Assembly (NCBI GenBank): GCA_002402755.1
Contig: DHGK01000380.1
Span: forward strand, 13,137-19,557
Direction: 5' to 3'
From: Planctomycetes bacterium UBA4800
GTDB taxonomy: Bacteria; Planctomycetota; UBA8108; UBA8890; UBA8898
Length of the DNA stretch: 6,421 nt
The translations under genes were made by a program, and so were the position numbers. Position 1 is the first letter of the stretch. Every line of letters starts with the position of its first letter. Positions 1 to 6,421 of the stretch are shown piece after piece. Below the pieces are notes generated by a model that did no database searches, had not been told where the DNA came from, and was given only the letters and a program-made list of their open reading frames with translations.

Positions 1-50
1 AGAGAACGGAACGTGAGACGTTACGAGACTCCGTGTCAAGTGCAGCGGTC

Positions 51-100
51 TCTCTCCGTGTCCTTCTCTGCGCTCTCGGTGACTCTGTGGTTTCTTTCCC
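51..100. repeat. Pyrimidine-rich quasi-periodic CTCTGTG-type repeat
   Basis: The + strand carries a run of related short units, roughly TCTCTCCGTG, TCCTTCTCTGCG, CTCTCGGTGA and CTCTGTGGTTT, spaced about every 10 to 12 bases. The opposite strand therefore reads as CACAGAG-like units. It is less GC-rich than the coding DNA around it and lies in a non-coding leader. From memory, similar degenerate CTCTGTG/CACAGAG strings occur between genes in planctomycetes and other environmental bacteria. I see only one copy here, so calling it a dispersed repeat is inference. It does not code for a recognisable protein. Confidence 0.4.
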
Positions 101-140
101 GTGAGATGACGCGTGGTTGTGCACCCGAACACGGCGAGAA

Positions 141-154
141 AACCGTGAACGGTT
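141..154. promoter_or_regulatory. Inverted repeat AACCGT-GA-ACGGTT, possible operator
   Basis: Two perfect 6-bp arms are separated by 2 bp, about 30 bp upstream of the candidate -35 of gene 1. The left arm is also part of an alternative pairing, CACGG (130-134) with CCGTG (143-147). The size and symmetry suit a dimeric regulator, and the position suits an activator or upstream repressor site. It may also be chance, because 6-bp palindromes are not rare. No regulator gene is in the window to match it. Confidence 0.25.
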
Positions 155-185
155 ACGGCGCCGGCTCGCGGAGGCCGTGTCCGCC

Positions 186-214
186 TTTACCGGGTCCGCC
201 TCCGCGGCTATGAT
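186..214 (+). promoter_or_regulatory. Candidate sigma70-type promoter of gene 1
   Basis: A -35-like TTTACC (186-191, 4 of 6 to TTGACA) and a -10-like TATGAT (209-214, 5 of 6 to TATAAT) are separated by exactly 17 bp. Transcription would start near 221, giving a leader of about 49 nt before the ATG at 270, with the Shine-Dalgarno sequence inside it. In DNA this GC-rich a 5-of-6 -10 box at ideal spacing is a reasonable call, but it rests on sequence only. Confidence 0.5.
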
Positions 215-256
215 GGGAACGGCGCGTATGTCGCGGAGCACGGCAAGGCACAACGC

Positions 257-262
257 AAGGAG
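257..262 (+). promoter_or_regulatory. Shine-Dalgarno AAGGAG that fixes the gene 1 start
   Basis: AAGGAG lies 7 nt before the ATG at 270. The reading frame is open further upstream, back to 117, and holds several other ATGs. Only the one at 270 has a ribosome binding site, and it also puts the twin-arginine motif at residues 10-16, where a Tat signal expects it. Confidence 0.8.
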
Positions 263-269
263 AACACGC

Positions 270-1640
<1,371 letters not shown>

Positions 1641-1646
1641 GGCCGG

Positions 1647-1702
1647 CGGGCCCGCCGCGCCGCGTCCGGTCGAGCGCGGCCGAAACGCGCGCGGCGGGCC
1701 CG
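1647..1702 (+). terminator. Strong GC hairpin after gene 1, possible terminator
   Basis: A perfect 14-bp inverted repeat (1647-1660 with 1689-1702, arm CGGGCCCGCCGCGC) encloses a 28-nt loop that can itself fold partly. It starts 7 nt after the gene 1 stop. No T-run follows the right arm, so it is not a textbook intrinsic terminator. It could stop RNA polymerase by stem strength, protect the 3' end of the mRNA, or work with Rho. The left arm contains the self-complementary 12-mer GGCGGGCCCGCC (1645-1656), so smaller folds or a DNA-binding palindrome are also possible. Confidence 0.45.
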
Positions 1703-1754
1703 TGCAGCCGATCGTGTATCGAGCGCCGCGGGGGTGCGTTCCACCCGGCGTTCG

Positions 1755-1773
1755 GTGTACAATACGAGTACAC
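1755..1773 (+). promoter_or_regulatory. Gene 2 promoter -10 within a GTGTAC-N7-GTACAC palindrome
   Basis: TACAAT (1758-1763) matches the -10 consensus at 5 of 6 and lies 32 nt before the gene 2 ATG, which would put the transcription start near 1770. It sits inside an inverted repeat with 6-bp arms, GTGTAC (1755-1760) and GTACAC (1768-1773). A protein bound there would cover the -10 and the start site and so repress. No good -35 box is found at 16 to 18 bp (TGCGTT at 1735-1740 is poor), so an activator or an alternative sigma factor may be involved, or the promoter call may be wrong. Confidence 0.4.
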
Positions 1774-1783
1774 GAGGACAGGA

Positions 1784-1790
1784 AAGGAGG
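1784..1790 (+). promoter_or_regulatory. Shine-Dalgarno AAGGAGG of gene 2
   Basis: A full-strength AAGGAGG ends 5 nt before the ATG at 1796. It supports that start over later in-frame ATGs, and the resulting N-terminus is a convincing signal peptide. Confidence 0.8.
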
Positions 1791-1795
1791 ATCGT

Positions 1796-3823
1796 ATGGT
1801 CTGCAGGAGCGTTCTTGTTCTGGCGTTCATCGTGCCGTGCATCGCGCCGGCACAGCTCGATGAGGTCGAGGGGCCGTGGGGCACGTACCACGGAGGCACC
1901 GCTTCGACATCGTCGACCGAGGCGATTCCCTACTACATGGGCACGGGCCCGATCGAGGCCGCCTGGGAGCTCGACGTGCGTGCGGCGGGGCATGACCGCG
2001 TTGGCGGCCGCAGCCCGATCACGTTCGACAGCGACGGCAATCTGTACTGGAAGACGAGCATCGGCACGGCGGACGGAACCGTGCGCATCGTCTCGGTGAG
2101 TCCGGAAGGCGAGATCCGCTGGAACGGCAGCGACGATGCCGGCGATGTGGACAGCCTCGGGCTGTGGTTCGACGGCACGGCCGTCGTCGTGGGGCGGGAG
2201 CTGGTGTACACGCTCGGCTCCGAGGAAGATGTGGCGAGCCCTCTCAAGGTCGTCGCCTACAGGAAGACGGACGGGGGACTGGCGTGGGAGCGGGAGCTGC
2301 CCGATGCGATACCGGGCGCGGCTGCCGCGGGTCAAATGGCGGATCTGCTGACCCCCGTGCTCTACCGGGGCAAGCTCTACGTCGTCGCCCCGAACATCGA
2401 CAGCGGGTCGCCGGGCGTCTACAACACGACGCTGCCGCAGCTCGTGTTCCAGCTCAACGCCGCCGATGGAGAGCTCGACTGGTACACCCTGCTGGACGGC
2501 ATCATGCTCCGGATGGGCGGCGCGCTCACGCTGGTTCCCGACGCGTTCGGGGCGGGCGAGCACGGCCTGTACTGTAACGGCTCCAGCGCCAGCGCGGCCG
2601 ACGGCGTGCCGGATGTCTACGGGATCAAGGTCATGAGCGACGGCGCCGAGCTGGCCTGGGCCGTCGAGGGCGGCAAGGTCGCCCGCAGCCACGTCATCTA
2701 CGCGGAGGCGACGGGGCTTCTCTACACGCACACGTGGGCCGACTACGGCGGCACGCTCTACGCGTTCGATCCCGCGACCGGCGCGACGACGGTGAACACC
2801 AACAATCTGAACCCGGACAGCTCTCCCACGGGCCACGGCTTCTACGATGTCGGCTGCGTGGATTTCAGCGGCTCGGACATCATCGCCGGCGGCTTCGAGG
2901 GCATCGTCGTCAGGTACAGCGACCAGGGCGATGGGACGACGACTGCCGAGGCCGCATTCGACGACGACAGCGCGGGCTTCAACTGGTGGGGCGAGTACCG
3001 CGTGTTCGGACAACTCGTGCGCGCGCCCGGCGGCAACAGCGTGCTCATCACGGGTACGAACAGCCGCTCGGACATCGACCCCACGTACTCGGCGCGAGTC
3101 GTGGCGATCGATGTGACCGCGGGCGAGCTCCTGTGGGAGTTCGCGAGCGGCTCCTTCCAGGATCACGGCTACACGGTCCGCGGCGGCCCGTACATGGGAC
3201 CCGATGGCAAGGTGTACTACTTCCGCGTCGCCGACGGCGTCCTCGTGGCCCTGAAGGGCCCCGACGTCTCGCCGCCCACCGCGTCGTTCACGGCCGTGCC
3301 GCTGTCCGGCAAGGCGCCGCTCGCGGTCGCGTTCGATGCGAGCGCCTCGACCGATGACGGCACGATCGTCTCGTACGCCTGGGAATTCGGCGACGGCCAG
3401 ACCGGCACCGGCGTCCAGACGACGCATACGTACGAAACCGAGGGTATCTTCACCGCGAAGCTCACCGTCACCGATGACACCGGCCTGCCCGCCGCGGCGT
3501 CCGCCGTGATCACGGTCGAGAAGGCCGGCGCCGAGTTCACGCGCGGCGATGCCAACACCGACGGCAAGCGGGACATCGCCGATGCCATCAAGGTGCTGAG
3601 CTACCTCTTCGGCGGCGGCACGTCGCCGCTCGCGTGCCTGGAGGCGGGCGATGCCAACGACGACGGCAAGGTCGACATCGCCGACGCGATCAGGATCCTG
3701 GGGCATCTCTTCGCGCAGACCGGTCCTCTGCCCGATCCGTTCGACGCGTGCGGCGTCGATCCGACCCCGGGCGATCCGCCGCTCGGCTGCGAGACGTTCG
3801 AGCCGTGCGGGACCGGCGTCTGA
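1796..3823 (+). CDS. Secreted PQQ-like beta-propeller/PKD/dockerin-repeat protein
   Basis: The protein has 675 residues. Residues 1-19 form a short Sec-type signal peptide (hydrophobic VLVLAFIVPCIAPA, likely cleavage before Q20). Residues about 25-487 are built of repeated strand motifs typical of PQQ-like/quinoprotein beta-propellers, such as DGNLYW, RGKLYVV, GTLYAFDPATG, GELLWEF and DGKVYYF. Residues 493-575 are a PKD domain with the hallmark W529-E-F-G-D-G and a terminal TYETEGIFTAKLTVTD. Residues 584-639 carry two dockerin type I calcium loops, D585-D596 and D619-D630, 34 residues apart. The last 36 residues contain C652, C665 and C671; with C614 they could make two disulfides. The molecule is thus exported and probably binds calcium, a surface partner or polysaccharide. 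The propeller may be structural; no enzyme signature is visible and no cohesin is in the window. It has its own ribosome binding site and promoter-like region, and a terminator follows. The domain calls are solid; the biological role is unknown. Confidence 0.93.
   Translation: MVCRSVLVLAFIVPCIAPAQLDEVEGPWGTYHGGTASTSSTEAIPYYMGTGPIEAAWELDVRAAGHDRVGGRSPITFDSDGNLYWKTSIGTADGTVRIVSVSPEGEIRWNGSDDAGDVDSLGLWFDGTAVVVGRELVYTLGSEEDVASPLKVVAYRKTDGGLAWERELPDAIPGAAAAGQMADLLTPVLYRGKLYVVAPNIDSGSPGVYNTTLPQLVFQLNAADGELDWYTLLDGIMLRMGGALTLVPDAFGAGEHGLYCNGSSASAADGVPDVYGIKVMSDGAELAWAVEGGKVARSHVIYAEATGLLYTHTWADYGGTLYAFDPATGATTVNTNNLNPDSSPTGHGFYDVGCVDFSGSDIIAGGFEGIVVRYSDQGDGTTTAEAAFDDDSAGFNWWGEYRVFGQLVRAPGGNSVLITGTNSRSDIDPTYSARVVAIDVTAGELLWEFASGSFQDHGYTVRGGPYMGPDGKVYYFRVADGVLVALKGPDVSPPTASFTAVPLSGKAPLAVAFDASASTDDGTIVSYAWEFGDGQTGTGVQTTHTYETEGIFTAKLTVTDDTGLPAAASAVITVEKAGAEFTRGDANTDGKRDIADAIKVLSYLFGGGTSPLACLEAGDANDDGKVDIADAIRILGHLFAQTGPLPDPFDACGVDPTPGDPPLGCETFEPCGTGV
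3545..3712 (+). repeat. Duplicated dockerin-type EF-hand unit inside gene 2
   Basis: Two units of 66 nt (3545-3610 and 3647-3712) start 102 nt apart and encode GDAN-x-DG-K-x-DIADAI followed by a leucine-rich helix ending in LF. The two loops share nearly all of their first 24 bases, and even synonymous positions are mostly the same. Asp/Asn at loop positions 1, 3, 5, 9 and 12 fit calcium coordination. Paired F-hand motifs are normal for dockerins, so this is a domain repeat and not a mobile element. Confidence 0.85.
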
Positions 3824-3839
3824 GCGGCGCTGCTCCGTG

Positions 3840-3881
3840 ATGGCGCCGCGCGCCGGCGATCGGGGCCTGCGCGGGCGCCAT
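3840..3881 (+). other. First hairpin downstream of gene 2
   Basis: ATGGCGCC (3840-3847) pairs with GGCGCCAT (3874-3881). Pairing continues inward with a one-base bulge and one mismatch, giving a stem of about 15 pairs. It begins 16 nt after the gene 2 stop and lies just before the intrinsic terminator. It has no T-run and may act as an mRNA 3'-end stabiliser or simply reflect GC-rich sequence. Confidence 0.4.
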
Positions 3882-3889
3882 GGCGCGGG

Positions 3890-3927
3890 GGATGCGGCCC
3901 GGCACGACGTGCCGGGCCGCATCCTTT
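3890..3927 (+). terminator. Intrinsic terminator of gene 2
   Basis: A perfect 16-bp stem (3890-3905 with 3909-3924, core GATGCGGCCCGGCAC) closes on a 3-nt loop GAC and is followed by TTT. Three further G-T pairs can extend the base using the T-run. The stem is long and uninterrupted, and its place 66 nt after the gene 2 stop and about 30 nt before the gene 3 promoter fits a transcription unit boundary. The T-run is short, as is common at high GC. The run of G on the left side rules out an equal terminator for the - strand. Confidence 0.75.
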
Positions 3928-3955
3928 CCGCGGCGGCCGGCGCCGGCGCGCGCAC

Positions 3956-3984
3956 TTGCGCTTCCCGCGGCGATTCCGTACAGT
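3956..3984 (+). promoter_or_regulatory. Candidate promoter of gene 3, predicting a leaderless mRNA
   Basis: TTGCGC (3956-3961) keeps the TTG core of a -35 box. TACAGT (3979-3984, 4 of 6 to TATAAT) follows after exactly 17 bp. Transcription would start about 7 nt downstream, near 3991, which is within two bases of the ATG at 3993. No Shine-Dalgarno sequence is present before that ATG, unlike genes 1 and 2. The combination suggests leaderless translation. The promoter match is moderate and the start site is inferred. Confidence 0.45.
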
Positions 3985-3992
3985 ACCCCGCT

Positions 3993-5546
3993 ATGACCGA
4001 GCAGCAGACGCTTTCCTCGACGGCGCTTTCGGGACGCACGGCGTTCGACAACGAGAAATACCTGTCCGAGCAGCAGGCGTGCATCCTGGAGCGTGTGCAG
4101 CGCTTCAACAACAAGCTGTACCTGGAGTTCGGCGGGAAGCTCATGTACGACTACCACGCCGCGCGCGTGCTTCCCGGCTACGACCCGAACGTCAAGATGC
4201 GCCTCCTGGCGGCGCTCAGGGAGAACGCCGACATCATCCTGTGCATCTACGCCTGCGACATCGAGCGCAAGAAGGTGCGCGCGGATTTCGGCATCACGTA
4301 CGACTCCGACACGTTCAGGCTGATCGATGACCTGCGCGACTGGGGCCTCCCGATCGCGGGCGTCGTGATCACGCGCTTCGAGGGGCAGCCGGGCGCGCTC
4401 GCGTTCAAGCACACGCTCGAGCGCCGCGGCGTGCGCGTCTACACCCACGGCCCGATCCGCGGCTATCCCGCGAACGTCGACTTCATCGTCAGCGAGCGCG
4501 GCTACGGCGCCAACGAGTACATCGCGACGACCAAGCCGCTCGTCGTCGTGACGGGGCCGGGGCCGAACAGCGGCAAGATGGGGACCTGCCTCTCGCAGGT
4601 GTACCACGAGAACCGCCGCGGCCAGGCCGCCGGGTACGCCAAGTTCGAGACCTTCCCGATCTGGAACCTCCCGCTGCGCCACCCCGTGAACCTGGCTTAC
4701 GAGGCAGCCACGGCGGACATCGGCGACTTCAACCTCATCGACCCCTTTCACCTCGAAGCGCACAGCGTCCAGGCGGTCAACTACAACCGCGATGTCGAGA
4801 CGTTCCCGGTGCTCGGCGCCATCCTCGGGCGCATCACGCGCGCGTGCGCCGGCTACCGGTCGCCGACCGACATGGGCGTCAACCGCGCGGGCTTCGCGAT
4901 CACCGACGACGATGTCGTGCGCCGGGCGGCGGCGCAGGAGATCATCCGCCGCTACTATCGCTACTCCTGCGAGTACGCCATGGGTCTGCACGGGAAGGAG
5001 ACCGTCGACCGCGTCGAGGTGCTCATGCAGGAACTGGGCCTCGCGCCCGAGCACCGGCGGGTCGTGCGCCCGGCGAAGGAGGCCGCGCGCGACGCCCAGC
5101 GGGAGGGCTTGAAGGGCAACAAGGGGATCTTCGTCGGCGCGGCCATGGAGCTCAAGGACGGCGCGATCGTCACGGGCACGAACTCCCCGCTGCTCCACGC
5201 CGCGTCGAGCCTCGTCCTGAACGCCGTCAAGAATCTCGCCGGCATTCCGCGGGCCCTGAAGCTGCTCTCGCCCCACATCATCGAATCGGTCGCGGCGCTC
5301 AAGCAGGACATCCTGCGGCGCAAGACCGTCAGCCTGGACCTGGAGGAGACGCTGATCGCGCTCTGCATCTGCTCGACCACGAACCCCACGGCGAAGCTCG
5401 CCATGGAGCAGCTCAAGGACCTGCGGGGCTGCGAGCTGCACATGACGCACATGCCGGCGCCGGGCGACGAGACCGGTCTCAGGCGCCTGGGCGTCAACCT
5501 GACCTGCGAGCCGGTCTTCGCGACCAACAGCCTGTTCGTGAGCTGA
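3993..5546 (+). CDS. UPF0371/DUF1846 family protein
   Basis: The 517-residue product matches the DUF1846 (UPF0371) family over its whole length, close to the family's usual size of about 500. Recognisable blocks include AFDNEKYL near the N-terminus, LYLEFGGKLMYDYHA, GDI-type ACDIERKKVRADFGITYD, VVITRFEGQPGALAF, the glycine-rich G188-P-G-P-N-S-G-K195, KFETFPIWNLPL, NYNRDVETFPVL, YRSPTDMGVNRAGF and a C-terminal half with TGTNSPLLHAASS. The glycine-rich loop resembles a phosphate-binding loop but is not an exact Walker A (GxxxxGK[ST]). There is no signal peptide or membrane segment, so it should be cytosolic. Function is unknown in the family. The start at 3993 is chosen because the conserved part begins some 17 residues later; the open frame further upstream overlaps gene 2 and the terminator. 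There is no ribosome binding site. It has its own promoter and converges on gene 4. I find no defect. Confidence 0.93.
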   Translation: MTEQQTLSSTALSGRTAFDNEKYLSEQQACILERVQRFNNKLYLEFGGKLMYDYHAARVLPGYDPNVKMRLLAALRENADIILCIYACDIERKKVRADFGITYDSDTFRLIDDLRDWGLPIAGVVITRFEGQPGALAFKHTLERRGVRVYTHGPIRGYPANVDFIVSERGYGANEYIATTKPLVVVTGPGPNSGKMGTCLSQVYHENRRGQAAGYAKFETFPIWNLPLRHPVNLAYEAATADIGDFNLIDPFHLEAHSVQAVNYNRDVETFPVLGAILGRITRACAGYRSPTDMGVNRAGFAITDDDVVRRAAAQEIIRRYYRYSCEYAMGLHGKETVDRVEVLMQELGLAPEHRRVVRPAKEAARDAQREGLKGNKGIFVGAAMELKDGAIVTGTNSPLLHAASSLVLNAVKNLAGIPRALKLLSPHIIESVAALKQDILRRKTVSLDLEETLIALCICSTTNPTAKLAMEQLKDLRGCELHMTHMPAPGDETGLRRLGVNLTCEPVFATNSLFVS

Positions 5547-5594
5547 GCGCCCCGGTCCGCGCCGCCGGCGGCATTCGATCCCCGCCCGGGCTGC

Positions 5595-6421
5595 TCAGGC
5601 CCTCGGGGCGTGCGCGCGCTCGAACGCCGCCAGGTCCACGACGCGGCCCGTCGCGCGCGCCTCCTCCGCCGCGAAGGCGATGACGTGGCTGTGGACCGTG
5701 GAATCCAGCCCCGCCGCGAGCGGCAGGCCGGCGGGCTTCGTCATCTCGTCGTGGAGCGCGTTGACCAGGCCCGCGTCGCCGCCGCCGTGCAGCTCGTAGC
5801 CGCCGTCTTCGGCCCGGACCGTGTACCTGACCGGCTCGCCCTCGTGCGGCAGCAGGACGAGGTGCGCGCCGAAGTGCCGGCGGTAGGTCTCGCCGCCCTT
5901 GAGCACCCCGCGGGTGCCGTAGACCTCGATGTGCCGGCCGTTCTCGAACGCCGTCATCGTGAACGTCGCGGCGAGGCCGCCCTCGAATTCCATGGCCAGG
6001 ACCTGCCGGTCGACGACATCGTTGTCGCAGCGATACACGCAGCGGCCCCACGGGCTCGTGCGCAGCCACGCGAGGATCTCGTCCGGCGCCGCCTCCTGCG
6101 CGCGGTCGTACACCATGCCGAGCCACGGGTCGCGCATGTCGCCCGCGTACCTGCGCGCGTCGTAGGGGCAGGTCTCGGCGGCGGGGCATGGATCGGTGCA
6201 GCGCGCCGGGGCGCCCGCCGGCGCGCGCTCGGCGCGGAAGAACTCGCGCGAGCCGAAGCTCGCGATCCTCAGGCAGCGCCGTCCGGCCAGCCAGTGGACG
6301 ATGTCGGCGTCGTGGCAGCACTTCGACAGGATCATGGGCGAGCTTGAGGCCGCCGCGGCCCAGTGGCCGCGGACGAACGAATGCGCCTGGTGCCACGGCA
6401 TCACGCCCTCGCTCGCCTGAA
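5595..6421 (-). CDS. Gfo/Idh/MocA family oxidoreductase, C-terminal part (cut by window edge)
   Basis: The frame is open from the stop at 5595-5597 to the right edge, giving 274 visible residues, numbered here from the edge. The Rossmann half with the GxGxxG and EKP motifs must lie outside the window. Visible blocks are W9-H-Q-A-H-S-F-V-R-G-H-W20, then SPMILSK33-C-C-H36-D-A-D-I, a Cys-rich C74-x3-C78-x5-C84-P-Y segment, and GRCVYRCDNDVVDRQVLAMEFEGG with TATFTMTAF-like and VYGTRGVLKGG strands. These match the C-terminal domain of a cytosolic Gfo/Idh/MocA subfamily acting on sugars or related polyols; the precise substrate is unknown. A GTG/ATG at 6404-6399 is not the true start, because family-conserved sequence runs across it without a break. 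It is not closely similar to gene 1 and lacks that protein's GGGCYSDFYIHNID block, so it is not a recent duplicate. The stop is 48 bp from that of gene 3. Confidence 0.88.
   Translation of the reverse strand, partial: QASEGVMPWHQAHSFVRGHWAAAASSSPMILSKCCHDADIVHWLAGRRCLRIASFGSREFFRAERAPAGAPARCTDPCPAAETCPYDARRYAGDMRDPWLGMVYDRAQEAAPDEILAWLRTSPWGRCVYRCDNDVVDRQVLAMEFEGGLAATFTMTAFENGRHIEVYGTRGVLKGGETYRRHFGAHLVLLPHEGEPVRYTVRAEDGGYELHGGGDAGLVNALHDEMTKPAGLPLAAGLDSTVHSHVIAFAAEEARATGRVVDLAAFERAHAPRA

Larger units (their letters stand above)
1..269. other. Non-coding leader region before gene 1
   Basis: Short open frames here (for example 13-213) have no ribosome binding site and no recognisable protein, and overlap the promoter. 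The region holds the pyrimidine quasi-repeat, the 6-2-6 inverted repeat, the promoter and the Shine-Dalgarno site listed separately. Its first 120 bases are less GC-rich than the rest of the window. No tail of an upstream gene can be recognised. Confidence 0.6.

Noticed and set aside
117..269. N-terminal extension of gene 1 to the upstream ATG at 117
   Set aside because: It would bury the promoter and ribosome binding site and place 51 residues ahead of the Tat motif, which should be near the N-terminus.
3651..3992. N-terminal extension of gene 3 overlapping gene 2
   Set aside because: It runs through the dockerin coding region and the terminator hairpin, and DUF1846 similarity starts only after 3993.
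3690..5450. 586-codon open frame on the - strand opposite gene 3
   Set aside because: The + strand frame encodes a full DUF1846 protein with family-conserved blocks; the antisense product is compositionally biased and unrecognisable.
5561..5591. Possible shared terminator between convergent genes 3 and 4 (GCCGCCGGCGGC and GCCCGGGC palindromes)
   Set aside because: The palindromes are short, with no proper loop and no T-run on either strand; expected often at this GC content.
5610..6347. 245-codon + strand open frame opposite gene 4
   Set aside because: Arg/Ala/Val-rich with no known domain, while the - strand frame matches Gfo/Idh/MocA C-terminal motifs throughout.

Overview
The window is a GC-rich stretch of bacterial chromosome with four protein-coding genes. 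Three are complete on the + strand and one is partial on the - strand at the right edge. No RNA gene, insertion sequence, CRISPR array or phage gene is visible. The source is most likely a planctomycete or a related PVC-type environmental bacterium. Two things point there: a Tat-exported Gfo/Idh/MocA oxidoreductase, a class often greatly expanded in those genomes, and a secreted beta-propeller/PKD protein with a two-EF-hand dockerin-like tail and trailing cysteines, an arrangement I associate with planctomycetes. This assignment is inference from protein style, not from a marker gene.

Layout: 1-269 is a leader region with an oligopyrimidine quasi-repeat (51-100), a 6-2-6 inverted repeat (141-154) and a good sigma70-like promoter (186-214). 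Gene 1 (270-1640) is a 456-residue Tat-exported NAD(P)-dependent-type oxidoreductase. The gap 1641-1795 holds a strong 14-bp inverted repeat after gene 1 and a -10-like element inside a small palindrome before gene 2. Gene 2 (1796-3823) is a 675-residue secreted protein: signal peptide, PQQ-like beta-propeller, PKD domain, duplicated dockerin-type calcium loops and a Cys-containing tail. The gap 3824-3992 has two successive hairpins, the second a convincing intrinsic terminator, followed by a promoter that would start transcription almost on the ATG of gene 3. Gene 3 (3993-5546) is a 517-residue UPF0371/DUF1846 protein of unknown function. Gene 4 (5595 to beyond 6421, - strand) is the C-terminal 274 residues of a second Gfo/Idh/MocA oxidoreductase, from a different subfamily than gene 1. 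It converges on gene 3 with 48 bp between the stops.

The genes do not look like one operon. Each + strand gene has its own candidate promoter, hairpins separate them, and gene 4 faces the other way. Two sugar/polyol-type oxidoreductases and a dockerin-bearing surface or secreted protein fit a carbohydrate-degrading lifestyle, but no direct pathway link can be read from the sequence. Genes 2 and 3 share a GTACARTAC element at their -10 positions, which may be the house promoter style. I found no clear sign of a novel multi-gene system. The most checkable unusual points are the possible leaderless mRNA of gene 3, the palindrome overlapping the gene 2 promoter, and the undefined role of the propeller/PKD/dockerin protein.
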